From positions 45,726-109,725 of the forward strand of contig NZ_SEBS01000010.1 in assembly GCF_004211145.1 (NCBI RefSeq): a stretch of 64,000 nucleotides of DNA. Direction: 5' to 3'. The notes beneath the pieces were generated by a model. The model saw only the letters and a list, made by a program, of their open reading frames with translations, did not search any database and was not told the DNA's origin. The DNA is from Flavobacterium sp. (GTDB lineage Bacteria > Bacteroidota > Bacteroidia > Flavobacteriales > Flavobacteriaceae). The translations under genes and the position numbers were made by a program. Below, piece by piece: positions 42,805-51,759 of the stretch (the first letter of the stretch is position 1; each line of letters begins with the position of its first letter).

Positions 42805-44433
42805 ATGCCAAAAGGATTCTTCCACGTACCAAAAGCCGTCAACGAACCGGTAAAATCATACGCCCCGAATTCACCTGAAAAAGCAGCCGCTCTCGCCGCC
42901 TACCGCGAAATGTGGAACGCTCAGATCGAAGTGCCGCTTTACATCGGGAGCGAACAAATCAAAACAGGCAACACGCGCAACATGACCGCGCCCCACGACC
43001 ACAAACATGTCGTCGGGAAATACCACTTGGCTGAAAAATCACACGTCGAGAAAGCCATCGCGAATGCTTTGGAATCGCGCAAAAAATGGGCACAACTGCC
43101 ATGGGAACAACGCGCGGGAATTTTCCTAAAAGCCGCCGAACTCATCGCGGGACCCTATCGTGCGAAAATAAACGCCGCGACAATGATCGCCCAATCCAAG
43201 ACGATTTTCCAGGCCGAGATCGACGCCGCTTGCGAACTCATCGACTTCCTGCGTTTCAACGTCGAATTCATGACTCAGATCTACAACGACCAGCCAAAAT
43301 CGACGTCGGACATGTGGAACCGATTGGAATATCGTCCGCTCGAAGGTTTCGTGTACGCCGTGACGCCGTTCAATTTTACAGCGATCGCAGCGAACTTGCC
43401 CGCGAGTGCCGCGTTGATGGGCAACGTCGTGATTTGGAAACCGAGTGATTCGCAAGTATTTTCGGCAAAAGTTATCATCGATGTGTTTAAGGAAGCAGGC
43501 GTTCCTGATGGCGTGATCAATGTCGTGTTCGGTGATGCGCAGATGATTTCCGAAACGGTTTACGCGAGCCCTGACTTCGCGGGAATCCACTTTACGGGAT
43601 CGACTCACGTGTTCAAGGACATCTTCAAACACATCGGGAACAACATCGAAATCTACAAGACATATCCACGAATCGTCGGCGAAACCGGCGGGAAAGATTT
43701 TATCGTCGCGCATCCAAGCGCCAATGTTCGCCAGGTCGTGACGGGAATCGTACGCGGTGCTTTTGAATTCCAGGGACAGAAATGTTCGGCGGCTTCACGT
43801 GCTTACGTCCCGAAGAGTTTGTGGCCTGAGGTAAAATCGGAACTTGAAAAAGACATGAAGTCGATGAAAATGGGAACTCCTGAAGATTTCTCGAATTTCA
43901 TTACGGCGGTGATCCACGAAGGTTCGTTCGACAAATTGGCGAAAGCGATCGACGACGCAAAAACTTCGTCGGACGCTGAAGTCATTATCGGTGGAAACTA
44001 TGACAAGTCTGTCGGGTATTTCATCGAACCGACCGTGATCCTGACGACCAACCCGAAATATACGACCATGGAAACCGAATTGTTCGGACCTGTGATCACG
44101 ATTTACGTCTACGAAGATGCGAAATGGAGCGAAACATTGGAACTCGTTGACCAAACGTCTCCATACGCGTTGACCGGAGCGATTTTCAGCGCCGACCGAT
44201 ACGCGATCAACGAAGCCACGAAAGCACTCGAGAACTGCGCCGGGAACTTCTACATCAACGACAAACCGACCGGAGCCGTCGTGGGAATGCAGCCGTTTGG
44301 AGGCGCGAGAGCTTCAGGAACCAATGACAAGGCGGGCTCGGCCCAAAACTTGTTGCGTTGGGTTTCACCGAGAACGATTAAGGAAACGTTCGTTACACCG
44401 ACTGATTATCGTTACCCGTTTTTGGGAGAGTAA
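42805..44433 (+). CDS. pruA: L-glutamate gamma-semialdehyde dehydrogenase
   Basis: NAD-dependent aldehyde dehydrogenase of proline degradation, converting glutamate semialdehyde to glutamate. 542 residues. NAD-binding region VTPFNFTAIAANLP, general base Glu293 in VGETGGKDF, catalytic Cys327 in GQKCSAASR, and the C-terminal FGGARASGTNDKAG that reads the substrate carboxylate. It lacks a proline dehydrogenase domain, and no putA-like gene is adjacent. Cytoplasmic. Confidence 0.95.
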   Translation: MPKGFFHVPKAVNEPVKSYAPNSPEKAAALAAYREMWNAQIEVPLYIGSEQIKTGNTRNMTAPHDHKHVVGKYHLAEKSHVEKAIANALESRKKWAQLPWEQRAGIFLKAAELIAGPYRAKINAATMIAQSKTIFQAEIDAACELIDFLRFNVEFMTQIYNDQPKSTSDMWNRLEYRPLEGFVYAVTPFNFTAIAANLPASAALMGNVVIWKPSDSQVFSAKVIIDVFKEAGVPDGVINVVFGDAQMISETVYASPDFAGIHFTGSTHVFKDIFKHIGNNIEIYKTYPRIVGETGGKDFIVAHPSANVRQVVTGIVRGAFEFQGQKCSAASRAYVPKSLWPEVKSELEKDMKSMKMGTPEDFSNFITAVIHEGSFDKLAKAIDDAKTSSDAEVIIGGNYDKSVGYFIEPTVILTTNPKYTTMETELFGPVITIYVYEDAKWSETLELVDQTSPYALTGAIFSADRYAINEATKALENCAGNFYINDKPTGAVVGMQPFGGARASGTNDKAGSAQNLLRWVSPRTIKETFVTPTDYRYPFLGE

Positions 44434-44470
44434 CATTTTTCGAATGTCGAAGTTTAAGGTTTTGTCTTTT

Positions 44471-45179
44471 GCCACGAAAACACGAAGACACGAAGGCTCA
44501 AAGATTTTTAGGATCCGCTTCACAGCGGATTTTTTTTTATTTTCCTACCTGACTGTGATATTGGCAGAACAATTAAAAAAAAACTTCCTGTCTTCGTGTC
44601 TTCGTGTCAGCCAGCGCAGCGTTTTAAAAAAATACTTCGTGCCTTCATGCCTTCGTGTCAGCAAGCGCAGCGTTTAAAAAACAAAAACTCCGTGTCATTG
44701 TTCCTTCGTGCCTTCGTGTCAGCCAGCGCAGCGCTTTAAAAAAAAACTTCCTGTCTTCGTGCCTTCGTGCCTTCGTGTCAGCCAGTGCAGCGTTTTAAAA
44801 AAACAAAAACTTCATGTCCTTGTGCCTTCGTTTCAGCCAGCGCAGCGCTTTCAAAAAAAAACTTCCTGCCTTCGTGCCTTCGTGCCTTCGTGTTAGCCAG
44901 CGCAGCGTTTTAAAAAAAAACTTCCTGTCTTCGTGCCTTCGTGCCTTCGTGTCAGCCAGCGCAGCGTTTTAAAAAAACAAAAACTTCGTGCTTTCGTTTC
45001 AGCCAGCGCAGCGTTTTTAAAAAACAAAAACTCATGTCCTTGTCCTTCGTTTCAGCCAGCGCAGCGCCATTAAACAACGAACACTTCATGCCTTTGTAGC
45101 CTCAGCGCACCATTTTCAAAAAAACCCAACCTTCGCGCCTCCATCTTTTTACCAGCCACCGCAACATTTTTCAAAACAT
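44471..45179. repeat. About 55-bp tandem repeat array around CAGCCAGCGCAGCG
   Basis: The 14-mer cagccagcgcagcg (with up to two changes) starts at 44608, 44659, 44720, 44779, 44832, 44894, 44953, 45000 and 45053. Between copies lie a poly-A-rich stretch and one to three ccttcgtg words. At 44471-44500 cacgaagacacgaagg faces these as the reverse complement. Two degenerate units follow up to about 45179. Although some frames are open, the sequence is low-complexity and not a gene. Confidence 0.85.
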
Positions 45180-45263
45180 CCAATACAAAACCCTAAAAAC
45201 CAACAAAAAACAAAATATCCCCACCACTTTTTTCATACTTTTGAAACAACTCAAAACACTTCA

Positions 45264-46241
45264 ATGAAAACAAAACTACTCTCTCTTCTAGCGCTTGCCT
45301 CAACCGCAATTTACGCGCAAACTCCAGTCGACCGAATTTTCCCCGACGACGATACGGTTTGGGAAATCACGACTTCAGGCACGCCACTCAACGAGCCGTC
45401 GGGCGCGAACCAAACCTGGGTTTTCGACCAATTGCTAAGCCTCGGCTCGACCGTCTATAATCAGGGAACCCCGACGGCAGCGCAAGTTTCGACATATCCG
45501 ACCTCGACCGGTGTTTTGGAAGCTACCGACGCCGGAAGCATCTTCTACAAAAATGTCGGTAGCACGCTCTCCATAACTGGGGTCGCGGCTGAAGACCTGA
45601 ATATCAATTACAGCACGAACAACGCGGCGGTGGGCGTTTTCCCGATGAGTTTCGGATACTCGAATTCCGACACGACTGCGGGAACGTATTCAGGAATGGG
45701 TTATTCGGGAACATTTTCAGGAAACATCAGCACGACCGTCGACGCTTGGGGAACATTGACCGCGAATATTCTATATGTAACGTCGCCGATCGCCGTGACG
45801 CGCGTGAAAGTCGTACAAACACTGTCATTGAATTATTTGATTTTTACGGGAATCGGGACGGCGACACAAACCATCAACACCTATTACAACCAGACGACAG
45901 GCCCGATTTTCAGGACGACGTCACTTGTGATCAGCGTGCCCCAACTCGGCATAAACGAAAGTTCGGTAACGTATGAATCGCTAATGGCCGGACTCTTGAC
46001 TGCACCTCAAGCGTCGGTCGAAAAAATAGGCATTGCTCCGAATCCGGTCAAAAATGCGCTTCGATTTACAGGAAATGCCCAAATCGAATCGGTTGCTATC
46101 TTTGATGTTACGGGAAAACAATTGTTATCGGTAAGAAATCCTGGCGCCGAAATCAATGTCGATGGACTTTCAAAAGGTGTTTACATCGCAAAGATCAAAA
46201 CCGCGACGGAAAGCCAGACACAAAGATTCGTCAAGGAATAA
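45264..46241 (+). CDS. T9SS type A sorting domain protein
   Basis: Secreted 325-residue protein. Signal peptide MKTKLLSLLALASTAIYAQ. A Thr/Ser-rich beta body without recognised catalytic motif is followed at about 250-325 by the T9SS type A C-terminal domain: IGIAPNPVKNALRFTGNAQ, VAIFDVTGKQLLSV, VDGLSKGVYIAKI, QRFVKE. It should be exported by T9SS and released or bound to the surface. -7 box TACTTTTG at 45236-45243. Function of the body unknown. Confidence 0.9.
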   Translation: MKTKLLSLLALASTAIYAQTPVDRIFPDDDTVWEITTSGTPLNEPSGANQTWVFDQLLSLGSTVYNQGTPTAAQVSTYPTSTGVLEATDAGSIFYKNVGSTLSITGVAAEDLNINYSTNNAAVGVFPMSFGYSNSDTTAGTYSGMGYSGTFSGNISTTVDAWGTLTANILYVTSPIAVTRVKVVQTLSLNYLIFTGIGTATQTINTYYNQTTGPIFRTTSLVISVPQLGINESSVTYESLMAGLLTAPQASVEKIGIAPNPVKNALRFTGNAQIESVAIFDVTGKQLLSVRNPGAEINVDGLSKGVYIAKIKTATESQTQRFVKE

Positions 46242-46257
46242 AGAAACACATCTTATG

Positions 46258-46289
46258 AAAAAGCCGCAGCGATCAAACTGCGGCTTTTT
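46258..46289. terminator. Bidirectional intrinsic terminator
   Basis: Stem AAAAAGCCGCAG / CTGCGGCTTTTT with an 8-base loop between the converging T9SS cargo and rsmG genes. Confidence 0.85.
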
Positions 46290-46291
46290 TA

Positions 46292-46927
46292 TTAGTTTTC
46301 TCCTTTGCACTTAACGGGAAGATGCACGACTTTCTTGGTCTTGAAAAATTCGTTGTCGAAAAAATCCGGAATCTCGAACAATGTGATTTTTTGGTAATCT
46401 TTGAGTTCCTCCGACAAATCGCCTCCTTTCAAATACAAAATCCCGTTCGCCAACTCGTGTTTTTGCGTTTTGGCGATCTTGTTCTTTACCCACGAAACGA
46501 AATCGGGCATATTCGTCACGGCTCGGCTTACGATGAAATCGAAGTTGCCTTTCACGTTCTCGGCGCGTATCTGCTCGGCTTTCACGTTTTTCAGACCGAG
46601 TGCTTCGGCCACGGCTTGCACCACTTTTATTTTCTTTCCTATGACATCTATCAGGTAAAAGTCAGATTCGGGGTGCAAAATTGCGAGCGGAATTCCAGGA
46701 AAACCTCCGCCCGTTCCCACGTCCAGTATTTTCGATCCGGGCTCGAACGGTTGGACTTTTGCAATGGCGAGTGAATGCAAAACGTGGCGCGTGTACAATT
46801 CGTCTATGTCTTTGCGCGAAATCACGTTGATCTTCGCATTCCAATCAGTATACAGTTCCTGAAGTTTCGCGAATTGTTCTGTTTGGTTTTCAGTCAACTG
46901 CGGAAAATAACGTAGGATTTCTTCCAT
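46292..46927 (-). CDS. rsmG: 16S rRNA (guanine527-N7)-methyltransferase RsmG
   Basis: Methylates N7 of G527 in the 530 loop of 16S rRNA; its loss gives low-level streptomycin resistance. SAM motif KILDVGTGGGFPGIPLAI, and NVISRKDIDELYTRHVLHSLAI before it, are typical. VSRAVTNMPDFVSWV follows. The ATG at 46927 (MEEILRYFPQL, 211 residues) is chosen over an in-frame upstream start at 46954 that is inside or before the -7 box TACTTTTG (46942-46949). Confidence 0.95.
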   Translation of the reverse strand: MEEILRYFPQLTENQTEQFAKLQELYTDWNAKINVISRKDIDELYTRHVLHSLAIAKVQPFEPGSKILDVGTGGGFPGIPLAILHPESDFYLIDVIGKKIKVVQAVAEALGLKNVKAEQIRAENVKGNFDFIVSRAVTNMPDFVSWVKNKIAKTQKHELANGILYLKGGDLSEELKDYQKITLFEIPDFFDNEFFKTKKVVHLPVKCKGEN

Positions 46928-47028
46928 CTCACAATTTTTTGCAAAAGTAACCAATCGCGGGAAATTTTTTGCTGTTATAAACGTTTAGACTCTTTATTAA
47001 TAATTACCTTTGGCATCATTTTCAACCC

Positions 47029-48123
47029 ATGAATTACACCCTTCCTACTTTTAATACGCAAGACACCGTAAAATTCTTCCGTACGTTGAATTCGCGCGTG
47101 AACGCATACTTCAAGGAAAACAACCTACAAAAAACCGGAAACTGGAAAATCCACTTGAAAACCATCATCTTGTTTTCGATTTTCCTCGCTCCGTATTTCG
47201 TAACCATCTCGCTTAATCTGCCGTTGTGGGCGCATTTGTTGCTGAGCATCGTAATGGGCGTCGGCATGGCCGGAATCGGGATGAACGTGATGCACGACGG
47301 CAACCATGGTTCGTACTCATCGAAAGGTTGGGTCAATAAATTCATGGGCGGAACGATCTACGTTTTGGCCGGAAACGTGTATAACTGGCAAGTACAGCAT
47401 AACGTTTTGCATCATACGTATACGAACATCCACGGTCATGACGAAGATCTCGACGCGGGCCGAATCATCCGGTTCACGCAGGATGCGAAATGGCACCGAT
47501 TCCATAAATTCCAGCATTACTACTCGGTTTTCCTATACGGATTGCTCACATTCAACTGGGCGATTACGTCCGATTTCAAGCAAATGCGCAGTTACCTCAA
47601 ACGCAAATTGTCTTACGGAAAATGGAAAAGCCCAGCGTTCCACTGGACGGCGCTCGTCATCACAAAAATGATTTACTTCTCGATCTGGATCGTACTTCCG
47701 ATCGCTATGGGATTGCCTTGGTGGAAAGTACTTTCAGGATTTTTCGTAATGCATTACGTCGCGGGATTGATCCTAAGCATCGTGTTCCAATTGGCGCACG
47801 TCGTAGAGGAAACCGCGAATCCTGCGCCCGATGAAAACGGCTCGATGGAAAACACATGGGCGATCCACCAATTGCATACGACGGCCAACTTCGCGCCTAA
47901 AAACAAAATCGTGAATTGGTTTACGGGCGGATTGAACCACCAGATCGAACATCACATTTTCCCGAACATCAGCCACGTGCATTACACCAAAATCGCCGAA
48001 ATCGTGAAGCAGACCGCCGCCGAATGCAACTTGCCATACCACGAATTCAAAACGATGCGCGGCGCCGTTTCAGCCCACTTCAAGCATTTGAAGGAATTGG
48101 GGATGAAGCCCGCGGGAGCGTAA
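47029..48123 (+). CDS. Acyl-CoA/fatty acid desaturase, QIEHH type
   Basis: Membrane di-iron desaturase of 364 residues. Three histidine boxes: H89DGNH93, H124NVLHH129 and GLNHQIEHH at 301-309, with Gln305 in place of the first His, as in front-end desaturases. No cytochrome b5 domain, so an external electron donor is needed. Two hydrophobic hairpins, at about 46-88 and 205-258. Changes membrane lipid fluidity; double-bond position is not readable. -7 box TACCTTTG at 47005-47012. Confidence 0.93.
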   Translation: MNYTLPTFNTQDTVKFFRTLNSRVNAYFKENNLQKTGNWKIHLKTIILFSIFLAPYFVTISLNLPLWAHLLLSIVMGVGMAGIGMNVMHDGNHGSYSSKGWVNKFMGGTIYVLAGNVYNWQVQHNVLHHTYTNIHGHDEDLDAGRIIRFTQDAKWHRFHKFQHYYSVFLYGLLTFNWAITSDFKQMRSYLKRKLSYGKWKSPAFHWTALVITKMIYFSIWIVLPIAMGLPWWKVLSGFFVMHYVAGLILSIVFQLAHVVEETANPAPDENGSMENTWAIHQLHTTANFAPKNKIVNWFTGGLNHQIEHHIFPNISHVHYTKIAEIVKQTAAECNLPYHEFKTMRGAVSAHFKHLKELGMKPAGA

Positions 48124-48317
48124 TTTAGTTCGTAAATTCTAGGCGGGAAGCCCGGATAGTCGATACGAACGAATCGCCAAAAAATGAAATTTAGAAAATA
48201 GTTATCGAATCAGAAAAGCGGAATATTAAACCTACGTAAATCATCGTCAGCACGAAAGTCCTTCGTCATTTGTCTTTCGTCCTTCGTCAAAAACAAACAC
48301 AAAACACCTAACCACAA

Positions 48318-49505
48318 ATGAACCACTTGCTCTCCGACAGGATCAACAGCCTCGCCACGTCACAAACCCTAGCCATGGCAGCGCTCGCCAGAGAACTTAA
48401 AGCACAAGGAAAAGATATTATCAGCCTGAGTTTGGGCGAACCCGATTTCAACACACCCGATTTCATCAAGGAAGCCGCAAAAAAAGCGATCGACGATAAC
48501 TATTCGACATATTCACCCGTTGACGGTTACGTCGAACTTAAAGAGGCGATCTGCCGCAAATTCAAACGCGACAACGACCTCGATTACAAACCTGCGAACA
48601 TCGTCGTATCGACAGGCGCAAAACAATCGTTGTACAACATCGCCCAATGCATGCTAAACGACGGGGACGAAGTAATCTTGCCTGCGCCATATTGGGTTTC
48701 GTATTTCGAAATCGTGAAAATGGCGGGCGGAATTCCGGTCGAAGTTCCGACGTCGGTCGAATCCAACTTTAAAATCACGGCCGACGAACTCGCAAAAGCC
48801 ATCACGCCGAAAACCAAAATGATCTGGTATTCCTCGCCCTGCAACCCAAGCGGATCGGTTTATACGCGCGAAGAATTGACGGCATTATCGAAAGTTTTGG
48901 AAAATCATCCGAACATATTCGTGGTTTCGGACGAAATCTACGAACACATAAATTTTGCCGGAAACTTCTGCTCGATCGCTTCGATTCCGGGTATGTTCGA
49001 CCGCACGATCACCGTCAACGGCGTAGCGAAAGCCTTCGCGATGACAGGTTGGAGAATCGGCTACATCGGCGCGCCGGAATTCATTGCGAAAGCGTGTACG
49101 AAAATGCAAGGACAAGTAACATCGGGCGCAAACTCGATCGCACAAAGAGCTACGATCACCGCCGTTGACGCCGATCCGTCGGTGTTGAACGAAATGGTTT
49201 CGGCTTTCAAAGGCCGTCGTGACCTCGTCGTCAAAATGATCCAGGACATTCCGGGCATGAAAATCAACGTTCCTGACGGAGCTTTCTACGCATTCCCCGA
49301 CGTTTCATCGTATTTCGGGAAGACATTGCGCGGCAAGTTGATCAAGAACGCCGACGATTTGTCGATGTATCTTTTGGCCGAAGCCAACGTTGCCTGCGTA
49401 ACGGGCGATGCGTTCGGAAACCCTGATTGCATTAGACTTTCATACGCCACGAGCGAAGAACAACTCGTAAAAGCGTTCACACAAATCAAAGAGGCATTGG
49501 CCTAA
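48318..49505 (+). CDS. Pyridoxal phosphate-dependent aspartate aminotransferase
   Basis: Class I aminotransferase of 395 residues. LGEPDFNTP, the cofactor contacts NPSG (176-179) and Asp205 (VSDEIYEH), the Schiff-base Lys238 in NGVAKAFAMTGWRIGYIG, and the carboxylate-binding Arg in RLSYATSEE are all present. Matches the Ib group of aspartate/prephenate transaminases. A 194-bp gap with short TTCGTC repeats (48262-48292) precedes it. Confidence 0.92.
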   Translation: MNHLLSDRINSLATSQTLAMAALARELKAQGKDIISLSLGEPDFNTPDFIKEAAKKAIDDNYSTYSPVDGYVELKEAICRKFKRDNDLDYKPANIVVSTGAKQSLYNIAQCMLNDGDEVILPAPYWVSYFEIVKMAGGIPVEVPTSVESNFKITADELAKAITPKTKMIWYSSPCNPSGSVYTREELTALSKVLENHPNIFVVSDEIYEHINFAGNFCSIASIPGMFDRTITVNGVAKAFAMTGWRIGYIGAPEFIAKACTKMQGQVTSGANSIAQRATITAVDADPSVLNEMVSAFKGRRDLVVKMIQDIPGMKINVPDGAFYAFPDVSSYFGKTLRGKLIKNADDLSMYLLAEANVACVTGDAFGNPDCIRLSYATSEEQLVKAFTQIKEALA

Positions 49506-49548
49506 ACAAATACGGCCTCAAGAAATTGGGGCTTTTTTATTTTTATTT

Positions 49549-49654
49549 GGGCGTTGCCTGCGGCCGGGCTTTCCGTTGCAATCTTTTTCAAACCTCAAAG
49601 GTTTTCAAAACCTTTGAGGTTTCTAAAAAGGATTTCCACTGTAATCCCTAACGC
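49549..49654 (-). repeat. Modular intergenic repeat element, copy B
   Basis: In reverse complement it reads gcgttagggattacagtgga-type start, aaatcctttt, then a 16-1-16 palindrome as centre, then aaaaagattgcaacggaaag, cccggccgc and aacgccc. The outer blocks match copy A at 26143-26319; the centres are unrelated. It fills the gap between the aminotransferase and purT. Confidence 0.8.
49590..49622. repeat. Perfect 16-1-16 palindrome
   Basis: Arms aaacctcaaaggtttt and aaaacctttgaggttt around a single C. Same layout and same AGGTTTT-n-AAAACCT core as at 5564-5596; only outer bases differ. Here it forms the centre of modular element copy B. Confidence 0.85.
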
Positions 49655-49735
49655 AAATCGTCCTCCGAAACAACAACCAACTCCAGACCGAGACCAAACC
49701 ATGAACCTCGCACCCTGAACCCTGAACCCAAAAAC

Positions 49736-50902
49736 ATGCAACACAAAATACTCCTCCTCGGCTCCGGCGAACTCGGCAAAGAATTCGTTATCGCCGCCCA
49801 ACGAATCGGTCAAAAAGTAATCGCCGTCGACAGTTACGAAAACGCCCCGGCCATGCAGGTCGCGCACGGTTTCGAAGTCATCAATATGCTCGACGGAGAC
49901 GAACTCGATCGCATCGTCGCCAAGCATAATCCCGATTTTATCGTTCCCGAAATCGAAGCGATCCGCACCGAACGCTTCTACGATTATGAAAAGCAAGGCT
50001 TTAAAGTCGTGCCGTCGGCTAAAGCGGCGAACTTCACGATGAACAGGAAAGCGATCCGAGATCTGGCGGCGAAAGAACTGGGATTGAAAACCGCGAATTA
50101 TCGGTACGCGACCTCATCGGACGAATTGAAAACGGCCGTTGTCGAAGTCGGAATTCCGTGCGTCGTGAAACCGTTGATGTCGTCGTCGGGAAAAGGCCAG
50201 TCGACGATAAAATCGCAAGACGATATCGAAAAAGCGTGGCAATATGCGGTCGAAGGTTCGCGTGGCGACGTCGTCGAAGTCATCGTCGAGGCATTCGTGA
50301 AATTCAATTCTGAGATCACGTTGCTGACCGTCACGCAAAATGTCGGCCCAACTCTATTTTGCTCGCCGATCGGACACCGACAGGAACGCGGCGACTACCA
50401 GGAAAGTTGGCAACCCGCGCAGGTTTCTGAAAAAGATTTGTACGAGGCCCAGGACATGGCTGAAAAAATTACCGAAGCGCTCGGCGGCGCAGGATTATTC
50501 GGCGTTGAATTTTTCCTGGCTAGCGACGGCGTTTATTTCTCGGAATTGTCGCCGCGCCCTCACGACACGGGAATGGTCACGCTCGCCGGAACGCAAAACT
50601 TCAACGAATTCGAATTGCATTTACGCGCGATCTTAAGTTTGCCGATTTTCGAGATCCGATTGGAAAAAGCCGGCGCGAGTGCGGTAATCCTTGCGTCCGA
50701 AAATTCCGAAAACCCGACTTTTACGGGAGTCGAGGAAATCGCGGCACTTCCAAAAACCGATTTTCGCCTTTTCGGAAAACCAACTTCCCGTCCGTATCGA
50801 AGAATGGGCGTCGCTTTGGTGAGCGATTCGCTCGAAACGCCTGTCGAGGAAATAGTTGAGAAAGCCAAGTCGGCCGCCGCTTTGGTGAAAGTACACGCGT
50901 AA
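49736..50902 (+). CDS. purT: Formate-dependent phosphoribosylglycinamide formyltransferase
   Basis: ATP-grasp enzyme of purine synthesis that formylates GAR using formate and ATP. 388 residues. N-terminal [21 protein letters not shown] and [19 protein letters not shown]-grasp region [14 protein letters not shown]; metal ligands in [33 protein letters not shown]. This frees the step from tetrahydrofolate. Monocistronic, followed by a terminator-like hairpin. Confidence 0.95.
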   Translation: MQHKILLLGSGELGKEFVIAAQRIGQKVIAVDSYENAPAMQVAHGFEVINMLDGDELDRIVAKHNPDFIVPEIEAIRTERFYDYEKQGFKVVPSAKAANFTMNRKAIRDLAAKELGLKTANYRYATSSDELKTAVVEVGIPCVVKPLMSSSGKGQSTIKSQDDIEKAWQYAVEGSRGDVVEVIVEAFVKFNSEITLLTVTQNVGPTLFCSPIGHRQERGDYQESWQPAQVSEKDLYEAQDMAEKITEALGGAGLFGVEFFLASDGVYFSELSPRPHDTGMVTLAGTQNFNEFELHLRAILSLPIFEIRLEKAGASAVILASENSENPTFTGVEEIAALPKTDFRLFGKPTSRPYRRMGVALVSDSLETPVEEIVEKAKSAAALVKVHA

Positions 50903-50922
50903 CCTATCAAGTATATTATTAT

Positions 50923-50963
50923 AAATCCGCTTTTTTCAGGAAATCACTGAATTAGGCGGATTT
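50923..50963 (+). terminator. Terminator after purT
   Basis: Outer stem AAATCCGC / GCGGATTT with an inner TTTTTTCAG / CTGAATTAG pairing, then cctttttata. Fits an intrinsic terminator. Confidence 0.65.
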
Positions 50964-51040
50964 CCTTTTTATATCCGCAAAAGTGTCGTTTTAATTGGCA
51001 TTTTAAAGAAATTTTAAGGCTTCAACGTTTATTTTTGAAG

Positions 51041-51071
51041 CATCCGGAATTTTCAATCGAACATCCGGAAT
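51041..51071 (+). promoter_or_regulatory. Two 10-bp direct repeats in the leader of the two-component operon
   Basis: CATCCGGAAT occurs at 51041-51050 and 51062-51071, one unit every 21 bp (two helical turns), just downstream of the -7 box TATTTTTG (51030-51037) and before the ATG at 51085. Spacing suits a tandem dimer of an OmpR-type regulator, so self-repression is likely. Confidence 0.55.
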
Positions 51072-51084
51072 AAAATGCCACTCA

Positions 51085-51759
51085 ATGAAATTACTGATCG
51101 TAGAAGACGAACCGAATTTGCTGTCGGTGATCCGCAAAGGATTCTCGGAAAACGGACATTCCGTAAGTGCCGCACTCGACGGATCGACGGCGTTGGTGAT
51201 GCTTGAAGATCACACGTTCGATGCCGTGATCCTCGACATCATGCTGCCCGACGTGAACGGCATCGAGATCTGCCGACGTCTGCGCGACGCCCAAAATTTC
51301 GTTCCTATCCTATTATTGACCGCGCTTTCAAGCACTGAAAATATCGTGACCGGATTAAACGCCGGCGCCGACGATTACCTCGCGAAACCGTTCAAATTCA
51401 CCGAACTCGAAGCGCGCGTGAATGCGTTGGTGAGACGCGCGGGACACGATCAGAAACCTCAGGACACGATTACGATCGACGACTTGCACATCGACAACCG
51501 CACGAAATCCGTCAGACGCGGCGAAGACACGATCCAGCTTACAGCGAAGGAATTCCGGCTGTTGCATTACCTGGCGAAGAATTCGGAAACCATCGTATCG
51601 CGCGACCAAATCCTCGACAATGTCTGGGACATCAATTTCGACATGACCACGAACGTCGTCGACGTGTACATCAATTATCTTCGCAAAAAAATAGACAAAC
51701 CTTACAAGGAAAAACTCATCCACACGATCAAGGGATTGGGTTACGTAATGAAAGCCTGA
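51085..51759 (+). CDS. OmpR-family response regulator
   Basis: A 224-residue regulator. Receiver with acidic pair in VEDEP, phosphoacceptor Asp51 in VILDIMLPD, Thr79 and Lys101 in LAKPFKF. C-terminal winged helix with LTAKEFRLLHYLAKN and TNVVDVYINYLRKKID, GLGYVM. It overlaps the kinase gene by 1 bp (TGATG). The input signal is unknown; the genes downstream suggest stress or ion balance. Confidence 0.94.
   Translation: MKLLIVEDEPNLLSVIRKGFSENGHSVSAALDGSTALVMLEDHTFDAVILDIMLPDVNGIEICRRLRDAQNFVPILLLTALSSTENIVTGLNAGADDYLAKPFKFTELEARVNALVRRAGHDQKPQDTITIDDLHIDNRTKSVRRGEDTIQLTAKEFRLLHYLAKNSETIVSRDQILDNVWDINFDMTTNVVDVYINYLRKKIDKPYKEKLIHTIKGLGYVMKA

Noticed and set aside
44471..44896. Open frames with Ser/Phe/Arg-rich products in the repeat block
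   Set aside because: They arise from translating CCTTCGTG and poly-A words; they lack promoters and known folds.
44608..45067. Possible CRISPR array
   Set aside because: The repeated 14-mer is too short, and the sequences between copies are low-complexity and similar to one another, unlike spacers.
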